Shown piece by piece: positions 1-11,349 of a DNA stretch of 64,000 bases. Origin of the DNA: Silurus meridionalis (Eukaryota; Chordata; Actinopteri; Siluriformes; Siluridae). Every line of letters starts with the position of its first letter. Positions within the stretch are counted from its first letter, which is position 1. The position numbers were made by a program, and so were the translations under genes. Location: assembly GCF_014805685.1 (NCBI RefSeq), contig NC_060904.1:16720311-16784310 (forward strand). Reading direction: 5' to 3'. The notes beneath the pieces are model-generated. The model was not told the DNA's origin. It saw only the letters and a program-made list of their open reading frames with translations, and ran no database searches.

Positions 1-971
1 AATGTGCATACCAAATCAAGCCAACTTGAGTGCGCATTGTGTAAAATGTTGAGAAGGATTTTTAGCAGAATGCTTTTACTTATGTTATCTTTTACGGCTA
101 AATAAAAACGTTGAATTGTGGTGTAGCGAACTTTTGAACAATGTCTTCTTGCACACTGAATAATGCAGGTCTGTGCTTCCTGTGACTGTGCGTGCCGCCT
201 TGTGCTGCCGTTTGTTGGCGTGTTACAAGACTAGTTTTGAAAACAAAAATCCACTGGGACACCTGAAGCTAACCAATAGGTTTTGCGTACACTTGGAGAA
301 ACTTGCCCTTCATCCACTTCTGCATACACAATCTCAAAATGTGCACAATAACCAGCGTTCCTCTGATTGACTGGTGCAAAAGTAATACCAATCCTTGTTT
401 TACACTCTCTATTTAAGATCGCCCATGTTGGCACGAGCTCAGGAGATCTAAATATTAAACCATATTTCTCTTGCTACTGGATCCACAACTTTCTTTCAAG
501 TTCATTAGGCAGGACTGGTGTGTTCGCGTCCTTACAGACAGTCGGTCTCTTTTGGTTAATCTCGCAGTTTTCTCCTGAGAGGAGACCTGAGTGATGCAGT
601 GCATCCTCGCAGCTGCTCCTGCATACACTTAATCACAGCCCCTTTAAAATGCATCAATAATGCAGCCTGTTGTATTAAAGCACCAAATAGGAGAGTCTTT
701 GAGAAACCTGTGTCAGTGGTGCACATACAACCTTAACAGACTTTTCTTTAACTTGGCTTTCATCCCTTTTTTCCCCCCTGTCTAAATTTAAGCAAAATTG
801 CACCGTGTTCAGTGAAATTAGGACTGTGTTCGAGCGGGACAAGTTGCAAGGTAAATGACAAAATAATTGAACGGATGATTCTGTGACCACCACATTAGTT
901 CCATGGAGGGTGATGATTAAAAGTGCTTCATTATATATTCTAAAGAAAAACCTCAAGGCTTTTTACTTGTC
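1..971. other. intergenic, nothing recognised
   Basis: AT-rich single-copy-looking DNA. Only short, unrelated reading frames occur on both strands, with no recognisable domain, repeat or RNA. Confidence 0.5.
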
Positions 972-1140
972 ATGTACTTTACAGCTCAGGATGCAGGGGT
1001 CAGACTGCTGGGTCAGCCATTTTGCAGTGCCCCTAGAGCACAGAGGGTTAAGGGCCTTGCCCAAGGGCCCCAAGAGTGGCAGCTAGGCGATACCAAGGCT
1101 TGGACCCCTGACATTCTGATCAGTAACCACTGTCCTCTTG
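972..1140 (-). repeat. tRNA-derived SINE, degenerate
   Basis: Read on the + strand this gives the reverse of a teleost tRNA-type SINE: a tail ATGTACTTTACAG (972-984), then 'agagggttaagggccttgcccaa', 'agagtggcagct', and the tRNA-like head near 'cttggacccctgac...gatcagtaaccac' at 1095-1128. The same body recurs at 13630-13800, which supports a dispersed family. The copy is old and its A box is poorly kept. Confidence 0.65.
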
Positions 1141-2279
1141 CATCAAAAAAGAAAAAGTGGTAGCCCAAAGACTTCTTTTGATATTTTGCCCCGAGTGAAA
1201 CTTGCACACAGTCGGACAGTCACAACGGTCTGCTTGATTTTCAGCCAATCACATAGATCTTTCTGCCATTCGGTTTCTTGAACAGGGAGCAGCACCAGTT
1301 TCCTGAACCAAACTTACACGCTGGATCATACGAAATTTGATCTCTCTTTTTTTCAGCCGTTATTATTGATTTCGAGAACAGAAAGAAACGAGTGTTTGAG
1401 TAAAATATCAGAGCAGAAAAGCGCTTGCAAACTAGTTATGAAAGACCACTTTGCCATTGTGCCGTGAATTATTTCAGTGACTCCCAGGCAGGCTCATCAT
1501 CTCCAACAATTTACAACAGTTTGCTGCATTCACCGAAGCTTAAATGCCTTAGGTGAGATTTAGAGAGCTATGTAATGGCTGGCTGTTGTGGAGACGATAA
1601 CCACAGCACATTTCCAAAGTTTTTTTTTTCTTAGTAAATTGCTTCAAGATGGCACCAACATGTACAAAGCTTTGTCCTTTATAGCTTTGAGATTAACGCC
1701 TAAACTGATTGAGATCTGTAAACACAGAGGCTTCTTTGCTAACACACGTACACAATACAGAACACGTCTTACTGCCTTAGAGTTATTTAGCTTTTTTTTT
1801 TTTTTTTTTTGCTGTAACAGGCTGGAAAAGTCAACCCAGACTTCTTTAGATATACACTCTAGACTCCTTATACCTCCTTTATTGGGATGTTCTCAAGGAA
1901 ACGATGAGAGATGCTTCTATTAGGGTCAATCTTTCGGAAACATGGCATTCTTTACCATCTCTATGCAAAGGATTTTCAGATCTAGCTTGCTGTTGTACCA
2001 AACAAGAATGAATCTTTATAGTCCTTATTAAACTCTTTGTAAAGATAAAATCATGGCTGAGATTAAACTTCCTTCACTTAAAAGAGAAAAAAAGGCGATC
2101 TCATTCGGCCCTCCTGCCTTCACTAGCTCTAGCTGTCACATTGGCTCCTTGGCTCCATCCATAAAACCCTGTGTAAAGAATTTGGGAGAAATAATGTGAT
2201 CGCAACTTTACTTTCAAGGAACAGATAAATTTATACATTAAAACAGTTTTGTTTAACTCCGATGACTTAAACATTTTTA
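1141..2279. other. intergenic, homopolymer T runs only
   Basis: Contains a T19 run at 1792-1810 and a shorter one near 1620. A 111-codon frame (1588-1923) runs through the T tract as poly-Phe and has no domain. Nothing else is recognised. Confidence 0.45.
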
Positions 2280-2782
2280 ATCCTTTTCAGATTTTGAAGA
2301 GGCTACACATGCATTTATTAGCTCCAGGTTGGACTATTGTAATGCATTCTATTGTACATTTGGTCTCCCACAATCATCCCTGAAGACGTTATAAGTTGGT
2401 TAAAAATGCGTCTGCTTGTCTTATGACTTGTGTAGGCGGGAACATGCAGTATAACGGCTCTGACTTCCAGGTCGTTTGAGTTGAATCTAAAGTACGTCTA
2501 TAAAGCTTTAAATTATTCAGCTCCCAAATACCTTGTCGACTTATTACAGCTCCATTCTTCATCACGCTCACTCAGATCCTCCCATCACCTTCTTTTACCA
2601 AGACCTGAGTATAAAAACAGAGGTGATCAAGCTTTTGCTGTGGCTGCTCCTAAACTGTGGAACAAATTGCCTTTTAATATAAGGTCAGCCTCAAATCTGG
2701 CTACTTTAAAATCTTTGTTAAAAACTTATTTGCTTTTAATTCCTAAAGGATCTTATGTCTTCATTATCTGCTTTTGTGTTTT
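2280..2782 (+). mobile_element. L2-type LINE relic, 3' part of reverse transcriptase ORF
   Basis: From 2283 the + strand reads FSDFEEATHAFISSRLDYCN, a segment typical of the C-terminal half of fish L2-clade reverse transcriptases. After a frameshift follow LVKNASACLMT and, from 2481, YKALNYSAPKYLVDLL. Then come the hallmark FAVAAPKLWNKLPFNIR and a final LLKTYLL. The element is 5'-truncated, carries a stop near 2391 and frameshifts, and is dead. Its 3' UTR resumes at 3072 after an insertion. Clade assignment is from family knowledge of the APKLWN...LP motif; L2 is favoured over CR1 and Rex1. Confidence 0.8.
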
Positions 2783-3071
2783 TTAGAAATGAGTTTATTA
2801 GAGGGACAGCGCATGTGGGATGTTTTGGTTTGGACATGTGCAGAGGAGGGACATGAATTATATTGGTAGAAGAATGCTGAGGATGGAGCCACCAGGTAGG
2901 AGGAAAAGAGGAAGACCAAGGAGGAGGTTCATGGATGTGGTGAGGAAGACATGCAGGTAGTTGGTGTGAAAGAGGCAGATGTAGAGGACAGGGGGGTATG
3001 GAGTGGGATGATCCACTGTGGCGCCCCTAATGGGAGCAGCCGAAGAAGAAGATGATCTGCTTTTGTGTTTT
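2766..3071. repeat. 17-bp target-site duplication pair around the RTE fragment
   Basis: Identical copies at 2766-2782 and 3055-3071. They bound the 272-bp RTE insertion exactly and lie in the 3' end of the L2 relic. Confidence 0.85.
2783..3054 (+). mobile_element. RTE-type LINE 3' fragment inserted in the L2 relic
   Basis: Similar to the larger copy at 34868-35358: 'gagtttattagagggacagc', 'tggtttggacatgtgcaga' (WFGHVQRR in the RTE frame), 'ggaaaagaggaagaccaag', and the end 'ctgtggcgcccctaatgg...gcagccgaagaagaa'. It is flanked by identical 17-bp direct repeats, ATCTGCTTTTGTGTTTT, at 2766-2782 and 3055-3071. These are the target-site duplication and prove insertion after the L2 copy was in place. 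It is 5'-truncated with no intact frame. Confidence 0.85.
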
Positions 3072-3183
3072 GTTGACTATTACTATTTGTTTTAATTAGT
3101 AATTTTAATTGTAAAGCACTTTAATGGCTTGTTATTAAAGGTACCATTTAAACCTTTGATTGATTGATTGATTGATTGATTGA
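3072..3183 (+). mobile_element. L2 3' UTR and (GATT)n tail
   Basis: Continuation of the L2 relic after the RTE insertion. It has an AT-rich UTR with 'attgtaaagcactttaatgg' and a terminal (TGAT)n microsatellite at about 3157-3183, as expected for the 3' end of a fish L2-type LINE. Confidence 0.7.
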
Positions 3184-4227
3184 GAGATCTCAAACATAAG
3201 TTTCTCAGGCTTCTCACCTGTTCAGAGATTAATTTCTGAAACCATATTCAGGCCATTACATGTGATCTTGCTTTTGAATTTACTATCCATAAATCTTGAG
3301 CAAAGAGTTTTTTTTTTATACCATTCTGTTATGGTACAGCGACTCTGAAGCTGCTGCTGACTGAATCTGTTTATCAATCTTATCCATCTTATCAAGTTCT
3401 GAAATAGGAATATGACATGTAGGTCTCACTTTCCAACCATCCCAGTAGATGAACCTCTAATTTATAAATTGAACCAAGGGTTGAATAAATGTGTGAATTT
3501 GGACTGGAGTTTCGTCCTGTTTTAGTAATGGGGGGAAAACCAGATTATTTTGATGACTTGGATCTTTCAATGCCTTTCAACAAAACAAATGAATCCTTTT
3601 CAAGTCATTTCATTAGTTTAGGAAGAATTAAATGCAAAATGTAAAGGCCTACTTCTGATCATGTACTGAATAAGGAAAACCTGATATCTGCAGTCAAGGA
3701 CAAATGATAGAATTTGGTTCATTCTGCACTGGGGTCTTCTGGTCCGAGTTATTCATTCTTTTGATATATGGGCTCTGTACAGAATCTAGAAATGATTACT
3801 TTACCTCCTGAGTCTATTCTCCAGTTCAAGTCTTTCATTCTTTTGTCAGCTGGAAACATGTATCTTGCTTCATCAATGCAACCACCCCATAATACAGAGC
3901 ATAAACTCATTATAAATCATAAACTAACTTTTATCACTAGATTAAATGTCATCATGAAAGAACTGAACAATTAACTAACTAAATGAATTAAGTCATTTCT
4001 GTATCCAATACAGGATTCGAGTCCATCATAGCATGCGTGAAGACAAATCGGTCCACAAGACTCCACTATTCAATGCTTATCAACTTGTAAACAAATGCGC
4101 ATATTCGTCCGACAAAACAAATGAAAAACTCACTCTCTGAGCTGAGTCATTATTTCCAGGTCATATAAAAGATTTGTTTAAAATGAATGAATCGTTCCAA
4201 ATAAACGACCCTTCACTATCTCATTGC
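3184..4227. other. intergenic, nothing recognised
   Basis: AT-rich DNA with a T9 run at about 3309. No reading frame above 70 codons, no repeat head or terminal repeats recognised. Confidence 0.4.
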
Positions 4228-4316
4228 CCAGTGTTCCCAGGATATGCCCTGACATCTCCCACAACCCCGAACCAGCAGGATGGTCTGATTACTGAAAATA
4301 AATGAATGCGCTTGAT
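4228..4316 (+). repeat. 3' end of a common fish interspersed repeat, decayed
   Basis: 'cccagtgttcccaggatatg ... gaaccagcaggatggtctgattactgaaaataaatgaatg' matches, with many changes, the familiar teleost repeat end 'cctgggataggctccg ... gaccaggataaagcggttactg'. Two longer decayed copies lie at 19480-19735 and 21203-21445. Confidence 0.5.
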
Positions 4317-5006
4317 TCAAACACCTCCTGGTTTGGCCTGATTTGTGCCATCAATTTGTTAGCAATATGAAAAGGACATCCTATATCCCACTGATCTGGC
4401 CATCATCCAGACTTTGCTGTTGTTGTACGATTAGTCATCAGTCTCAACCGAACAAACAAATGGCCGATGTTTATGGCTTCATCTTGCATTCCTGCAATAT
4501 GGTGTTTGTGTTGAAATTGCTGGAAGATGCGAGCGTAACACGGGGAATGCGACGAAATGGATTGACAAATGACTTCAGAATGAAAGGGTATAAAAATAAA
4601 AGTGTAAGATGTATGGAGAAAAAGTGCGGGGGGGGGGGGGTTTGGGGTCGGTGTAAAAATGACTAAAACCTTGGAACAATGGCTTTTTCTTTGCTTCCAT
4701 ACAGCTGGAGTGAAGAGTGAATGGGCTGCTAGTACACAGGATTTTTCCATTAATATTAAAGGCACTCTAGTAGACTTTTTCAACCTTGATCTTGCTGGGT
4801 CTGGGTTCCCTGCGCCGAATACGATATTTAGAGTCTGTCTGTGCTGCTGCACTTTCGGATCCAGAGCGGCTCGAGATAGAGGCGGTTTAGCGCGTGAGAG
4901 GTTATTGATTGTAATAAGCTCTGTCAATGAAAATTGGATTACAGAACATAGCTGAGATGAACATGCGATCTGATTTATACTCTGTTTCAGACCAGGTGAA
5001 AATAGT

Positions 5007-5009
<3 letters not shown>
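4317..5009. other. intergenic, poly-G run
   Basis: Contains a G13 run at 4628-4640 inside otherwise unique sequence. The minus-strand 261-codon frame crossing here and the GT array encodes His-Thr repeats and is not a gene. The stretch 4660-4990 is repeat-free and of mixed composition; nothing definite is recognised. Confidence 0.4.

Positions 5010-5060
<51 letters not shown>
5010..5060. repeat. (TG)n microsatellite
   Basis: About 25 uninterrupted TG units. Confidence 0.95.
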
Positions 5061-5061
<1 letters not shown>

Positions 5062-6697
5062 GGCCACTGTTTTCATGGTGAAGAAAGTTAATACTGGCAG
5101 CAAGCGTGTTCAAGGAAGTGCTGAACACACTGATATGGAAGCTGGAGAAGAAGGAAATAAGGCTAGTTTGCCAAGGAAGAATCACCATCAGTGCTCAATG
5201 TCTAGTTCTACTTCTCCATATTATTATTAGTAGTAGTACTGTTGTTATTAATAAAAACACATTTATACTATAAGGTCTACTGAAACGAGTCTCCCAGTCT
5301 TGCTAAGTCCACTGAAGAAAGCTATTGTTTCAAGGAAAAACTACTATGATGTGATGTTCCTAAATGACAATTTGGAGTAAAATGAGCTCTTTTGCTGCTT
5401 GTGCACAGTTTGTGGGTTTCTTTATATTGGTCATCTAATACAACTATATGCATTAGTATTGGTGGCTCGATACTGCCTCAGAAAATACTTATAGAGTGAA
5501 CTAAAATGGGCCAAAAATAGAAGCTTGTAGAACACCTGAATCCTCAGGGTTTTGTATGTGTAGCACAATGATTATGAATTTTTCATTCCAATTGGTCCGA
5601 ATCAAAAGCTATATTATTCAAAAATGCACAGAAATATAATAATAATAATAATAATATTTTTCACATTTGTTTCATGGCTGAAGGCTGAAATCTGATTGGA
5701 TAGAAATTCTGATATGAACATATCACTGCTTAAATCAGTGCAACTGGGAAAAAAGCTATGAAATTAATAGAATAGACTATTGGAAATTTTGTACTGCATA
5801 TTTATGGAAAAAATATATTTAAATGTAAGTCAGTGACTGATCAATTTCAGGCCAGGTAAAAAAAATCCTTGCTGGCCCTGATGGCCTGCCACAGTCAGAA
5901 AGGAGTCTCCACTAACAGAAGGCTTATTATTCCTAGACAACATTGTATGTTGCATTTTTGTTTAATTCTAAATTAATCAAGTTTAGAGTGGTAAAAATAA
6001 CTCCACTTCTTTACATCGGGACACTCTTACCTGCTTTACTCCTTGTGTTAAACATCTAACAAAACACCACCTCAGAAACTCAATCCCAAACATAATATCC
6101 TTCGTCTTTTCCAACATTCACTGTTTAAAAGTTGCAGCATTTTTTTTAATCACTTCCAGTCAGTTTTGCCACCACGAGTGACCTTTAATAAACTGTTGTG
6201 GGGTGCCTCTTATTAATATTCATAAGCTAGTCCCTGATGATCACTGACATTTATTATTTGACTCACTTAATTTTGAAAGTATGGCTTCTGCCCTCCAAAG
6301 TGTACACTCAAGCCCCGGATAAAGATGTGTAGAAGACATGAACAATAGTTGACCTACAGTACGCCGATTTAGTCACATGACTGGGGAGAAGGATAAGTTA
6401 AACAGCTTTTAGTCTATTTTAATGGAATCCTGGTGATCTGTTGGTTTGGTTCTTTGGGAAGATGGAAACACAAATAGCTATTCTATGAGCATGTGAGTGA
6501 CGGGATCTTATTTTTATTTTTTAAGTGAACTGCAGGCACTCCAAGCACTCCAGGTTTAAGTGTAATGTGACGGTAGTTTGACTTTCTCCTCCTAAAAGTG
6601 ATTGTAGCACTGGTTTTAAAGACTAAATGCTAAGATGGGTCAAAGTTCAGAGCTGGAGCACTACACTAGTGCCCATGTATTGTTTAAAAAAAAAACA
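5061..6697. other. intergenic, nothing recognised
   Basis: AT-rich. Small trinucleotide runs lie at 5221-5252 (TTA/GTA) and 5637-5655 (AAT). No coding or repeat homology recognised. Confidence 0.4.
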
Positions 6698-7072
6698 AGA
6701 CAGGATGCTTTTCACTAGAAGACCCAAACCTGGCATGACAATACTTCTGTGCTCAAAGCCCTCTTCATGAAGATCTGCTTCACATGGGTTGGGAGTGGAA
6801 GATGATCTGTTATAAAGCTCCAACCCTATTGAACACCTTTAGGATGAACGTGAATGCTGCCTAAACCCCAGGCCTCATCACCTCATCTACATCACTACCT
6901 GATTTTACTAACACTCTTGAGGCTGAATAAATCGCCACAAAATGTAGTGGACCATCTTCCCAGAAGAGTAGAGTTTATTATATCGGCAAATCAGGACTCA
7001 ATGTAGAATGGGATTTTCAGGAAGCACTTAGAATTCTTATGGCCAGGTATCCAGATACGCTACATATCTGCA
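6698..7072 (+). mobile_element. Tc1-like transposon relic
   Basis: A family common in fish and represented repeatedly here: 'cctggcatgacaatac', 'cttcatgaagatctgcttcac', 'aaccctattgaacacctttaggatga' (DDE-domain stretch NPTEHLWDE), 'caggcctcatcacctcatc', 'cttcccagaagagtagagtttatta', 'tggccaggtatccaga'. It has stops and frameshifts, is internally deleted, and has no terminal repeats left. Confidence 0.65.
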
Positions 7073-7961
7073 AATGTTGTTGACGTATTTCGAATTTGAG
7101 TTGGGTTTGAGTTGCATGATTTGCTTGAATGTGGAACCTAGCCATGCAGAACTCAATGCAGGTTGATCCAAATTTGACCAAACCTTCATATTTATTTCTT
7201 GTACAAAAGTAAAGGTCTCAAATCGCAGAATTTTAAAGATCTTTCACAAAACAGTCCTTTTAATTTGTAAAACGAACTCTATCAATTACAGCAGCTAAGC
7301 AGTTAGCTAAAGTGATTTGATTATCTTACATTTTAAGCACAAATGACTATTTAGTTAGACACATTTTTCTTTTCGATTTGATTCTTTAAAAAAAAAAGAA
7401 TAGGTATTTTTTTATTTTCTTCTTCCTGAATGAGTCGGCCTTTCATTTGTAATTCAAAGCTTTCTAAGAGCCGGTGTGTCTAATAGCCCTGTTCATAGAA
7501 TTTCACAGCCTTCCCATCATCAGACGCATAATGCTAATGCATTCAGCATGTAATTTTACTCGTGCTGTGTACACAGATGCCCTTTTCCTGTTTAGGTAAA
7601 TAGCAAAATATCCAGGGAGTGAATATGATGGTCCAAAAAAAAAATTAAATAAACCAAACAAACCACTAAGCCTAAAAGCACATGATGGTGAACAGTGTAG
7701 TGTTTCTGTTAAAATGAAAATGTGTCCAGTGGGAAATTTCATCGTTAAGAGACAAAAAGCAGAGAATACAGGATTATATTAAGAATCTAGATTACGGACA
7801 TATGCTGGTGTGACGAAAAAACAAATGATTGACTGGATGGATTTTTAGAACTTAAAATTCAGAAATTGATTGCTTTTTGAAAAGCTGTTTCATTTCATGT
7901 ATTTTTTTTTTTTAAATTTCCTAATTTTAGCTGCTGAGGGTTTTAAGAGGACAGTTCAGAA
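7073..7961. other. intergenic, nothing recognised
   Basis: AT-rich with A and T runs (about 7387-7396, 7903-7913). No reading frame of interest. Confidence 0.4.
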
Positions 7962-8931
7962 ATTAGTTTTTCTCAGTCGCTTTGAAGCATTTCTCGAATC
8001 ATCTTTAATATTTGCAAACCAGTAAGTCCATTTCTCCAAACATTTCTCCAAACAGCACAACACAGTCAATTTCTTGAAAAGCAAAGCCTGTACTTTTCTC
8101 AAAATCCTTCTCATTCCCAACAGAATAGCAAGTCCTTCTTTCATTGTTCACAATCAAGAACGTCAAAATATTTAGTCATGTTGTCAGTATGACGGCGCAC
8201 AGTTTCAGTATATCCTGATATAAACTACAGTTTGGAAATGCACAACGTTGAATCTATTGACATCTATAAATTTCAGCAGCACAAATTTATTTATTTATTT
8301 AATTGCATTTTTTATTTATTATTGATTGTAAGAGACCGGACAGGATTCACACTTTTACTGTACTGTACTAGTGTTCGTTCATTTCTTTGTTGTTCATCCA
8401 CTTTCAGAAATTTTAATTCTGTGTTTTGCTGTTTGTCGCCTTTTGAAGGTTCGCAAGATTCACCTTTGACCTGTTTTAGAGAACCAGTTGATCATCGGTT
8501 GATCTGATGCCGTTCACTCGCCTTCATTAGTGACATTTAAGATTCATCTGCACAATTCATCAATTCAACACATTTACAATAAAAAAAAAAAATTTGAGAT
8601 GACCGATGATGACAACTGGTTTAACCATTTTGCATTGAATGACTTATGTGATGAGTTGATGCTGAGATGTTTTGGGGGTTAAAACTATTGAGGTGAAACC
8701 AGTAGAATATATTTTGATCAACATAAACAAGTGATAATGTAGGAAACAGCAGACACTTTTACACGATCCATTTAATGAATGTACCAAAGCGTTCCCAATT
8801 TGGTCAAAGCAGCAAGAAATGTTTTTATGAAGAGCACAAGTGACTAAATGATGTGAAGGTTGAACGAGTAGTTTTAAGTATTTCATTTCTGATCTGAGAA
8901 ACGCTCCAAAGCAACTGAGGAAAAACTGTAA
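7962..8931. mobile_element. DNA-transposon relic with inverted ends
   Basis: The two ends are inverted copies. The left end around 7967-8003 'agtttttctcagtcgctttg' matches the reverse complement of 8890-8930 ('caaagcaactgaggaaaaact'), about 31 of 37 positions including 'agcatttctc' against 'gagaaacgct'. The ~970 bp between them is AT-rich and codes for nothing. Family not identified. Confidence 0.45.
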
Positions 8932-9083
8932 CAAGCTAAAAAACTATAACCGATGTTAACAAGCTGCTACTGTAAAGCAAGACCCATCCCAGGGGCGGGG
9001 CATAAATCTTTGTATATTACATTGCAAAGATTACAAGCATAAATTAATTTGGTTTGTATTTTATTTTATTTTTTCCAGATATA

Positions 9084-9424
9084 CAGTCAACCACCGATAA
9101 TTCAGGTTTCGAGACTTACGGATCTGAAAATTCGCGGGTTCTTATTTGGAACCTGACTAACAACAATTTGCGGATTATGTTCAAATTTGCGGAAATCCAC
9201 AGCGGGACCGAATGTTCAGGAACATTAGGAATAACATTTTAAACCATGTTTTCACTAACAAATTTCAGATAAAAAAAAACACATTGTATTAAAGTGACAA
9301 TGTCTAGATGAGTTAAATAAGGTACCATAGGGTCTGCGGGGGGGGTGCGTCCAATATTCACAGATTTTCGGAAATCGCGGGGGGTCTTAGAACGTAACCC
9401 TCCGCAAGTTCCGGGGAGTCACTG
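9084..9424. mobile_element. TcMar-type MITE (pogo/Tigger-like)
   Basis: Begins CAGTCAACCACCGATAATTC just after TA (9082-9083) and ends CGGGGAGTCACTG just before TA (9425-9426). The CAGT...ACTG ends with a TA target duplication, plus CG-rich subterminal motifs ('attcgcgggttc', 'ggaaatcgcgg', 'aacgtaaccctccgc'), are typical of a pogo/Tigger-type non-autonomous element. No transposase remains. Confidence 0.65.
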
Positions 9425-10232
9425 TACAGTCAAATTGTTTTTGAACTAAAAGCAAAGTTTTGCTTTCAGTCGCAATTTAAGTACAATTCCGTTAAACTTT
9501 TCCCAAGTCTGGCATAAATCCACAACCCTCTGGCGACCTGCTGATGGAGACATCTGCCGATCAAGTCAAAGCCAAGAATTAAAGAAGTCCAACACCAGGT
9601 ATCAGGTTTCACATTTTATACAGCAGCTTGAGCAGAAGCAACATGGCTCGCTCTAGATACAGTCACTATTAAGCTATCGCAACAGGAAATGGCCAAATCT
9701 TAATAGTGACTGTATCTACTTTGTGTTCTGACATTTTATATACTGAATACATTACGCTAATGCAGCTACTAAACTTGCACTACATCTACACAACAGTACA
9801 GCTGCAATGTATTGTTCTTCCATTATGTGAGTCATAGCTAGGCATCTACTATAGTTTGTGGGATGACTTTATCACAACATTAACATAATTGACTTAGATT
9901 TACAATTTTCTAAGCCGAAACTGGCCAGTTTTGCTGTAACCCCTCCAGCTTAAAGCATAGCGTGTTCTGAGATGCTTTTCTGCTCACTGAATTATATAGA
10001 GTGCTTATTTCAATTACTGCAGGCTTCCTGTTCAGCCAAAACCTTTCTCACCTTTATTTACAGTCCTCTTTCTGGGAGCTGGAATCCATTTCTATACCAC
10101 TATCACTTCCTAAAATGATAAATAAGGAATTAGCATTTGGGACATGTGACGTTGAGGTACACCCACTGTTTTTGACCTCGATCAAAAAAAGTATGTTATT
10201 CCTCTTATAGCACAGTGACTCGTGTTGTAGCT
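9425..10232. other. intergenic with one perfect hairpin
   Basis: Unique-looking AT-rich DNA. The only structure seen is the inverted repeat at 9654-9718, listed separately. Confidence 0.4.
9654..9718. repeat. perfect 20-bp inverted repeat (hairpin)
   Basis: TAGATACAGTCACTATTAAG at 9654-9673 is the exact reverse complement of 9699-9718, with a 25-nt loop between. It is not the end of any recognised element. It could be a foldback relic, a template-switch inversion or a small-RNA precursor. Confidence 0.8.
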
Positions 10233-11349
10233 GCAGTGCCTGACAAAAGTTTGGAAACTCACAGACTTTTATGGGTTTTGAGAGACACATGCATGTTCTT
10301 TTTGTTTGCAAAAAAACGTGGTAATATAAGAATCCAGATGTTCCACTTTATTTTCAGCAAAAACCTCAGCATACAGAACAGCTTGTAAAACTTCTTCACT
10401 AGTTGAAGATTTCATTCTGACCTTGCAATCCACTTGATTCCAGAGCAATTCAATAGGATTTAGGTGCAGTGACTGAGCAGGCCATTCCATAATGGATATC
10501 ATCTAGAGACGTACCAGTGCCAATTGGATCCCACTACATGTGTGGGGTTTTGACATTGGACCTCCTGGAGTGTTTAAAGGCTCTGGCATGGAGAAGCTGG
10601 TGCTGGATCTGTGATGATCACAAATGTTGAGCTCAGTAGCTCCTAGTTTTATAACCATAAAGACTGTAGAAGACTGTAGAAAGAACATTACTTATAATCT
10701 TATACTCCAGTACTCATGTTAGTTCTCACTCTCCAGTGTTCTGTATTGTTGAAAGATTTATGATCAAACTCTTGATGTCACCCAAATGAGGATGGGTTCC
10801 CCTTTTGAGTCTCGTTCCTCTAAAGGTTTGTTCCTAATAACATCTAAGGGAGTTTTTCCTTGCCACAGTCGCCATGGCTGCTCATCAGGGATAAATACAC
10901 ACTGTTCACCTTGACTGTTGATTTCTGTAAAGCTGCTTTGAGATAATGTCTGTTGTGAAAAGCGCTATAGAAATAAACTTGACTTGACTTGGATATCACT
11001 CTAGATGACTGTTTGTTTGCTCTCTAAATATTGTTTACAGATGTACACTTCAGGTCATTATCTTGCTGAACAATGAAGTCTGTTTAAATTAGCTACAGTT
11101 TAGACGAAATTGCATGGTGTTGAATTATGGTAATAATGGTAGCCATGTTGGTTCTGTATTCCTTTCACCATTTAACCTACATGCAAATAAGTTCTTCAAA
11201 ACAATAAACAAGAACTTGTGAAGGTGGAATCTGACACAGCTACCTGTATTTCATCCAAAACCTGCTGGTATTGCCCAGTTTAATGCTGTTAAATAATATA
11301 ATTTGTTGCATATAAACAAAAGGAACATGAACATATTATATAGGCACTG
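10233..11349 (-). mobile_element. Tc1-like transposon relic, split by a retroposon
   Basis: The ends match as CAGTGCCT (10233) and AGGCACTG (11342-11349). Antisense coding at 10269-10502 reads MEWPAQSLHLNPIELLWNQV, the transposase segment around the last catalytic residue (WPxQSPDLNPIExxW), followed by KVRMKSSTSEEV. The element is interrupted at 10508-10990 by a non-LTR retroposon and continues from 11006. Frameshifts and the insertion make it dead. Confidence 0.65.
10508..10990 (+). mobile_element. non-LTR retroposon 3' end with (TTGAC)n tail
   Basis: Contains 'gttagttctcactctccag', 'acatctaagggagtttttcc', 'gctgctcatcagggataaat', 'gaaaagcgctatagaaataa' and a TTGACTTGACTT tail. The same sequence is present antisense at 57470-58015. 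It is flanked by GGATATCATCTAGA (10494-10507) and GGATATCACTCTAGA (10991-11005), a target-site duplication with one indel, inside the Tc1-like relic. No reverse transcriptase frame remains, so the LINE or SINE class is open. Confidence 0.75.

Noticed and set aside
4403..5188. 261-codon minus-strand frame
   Set aside because: It runs through the (CA)n array as His-Thr repeats and has no domain or conserved start. Chance frame.
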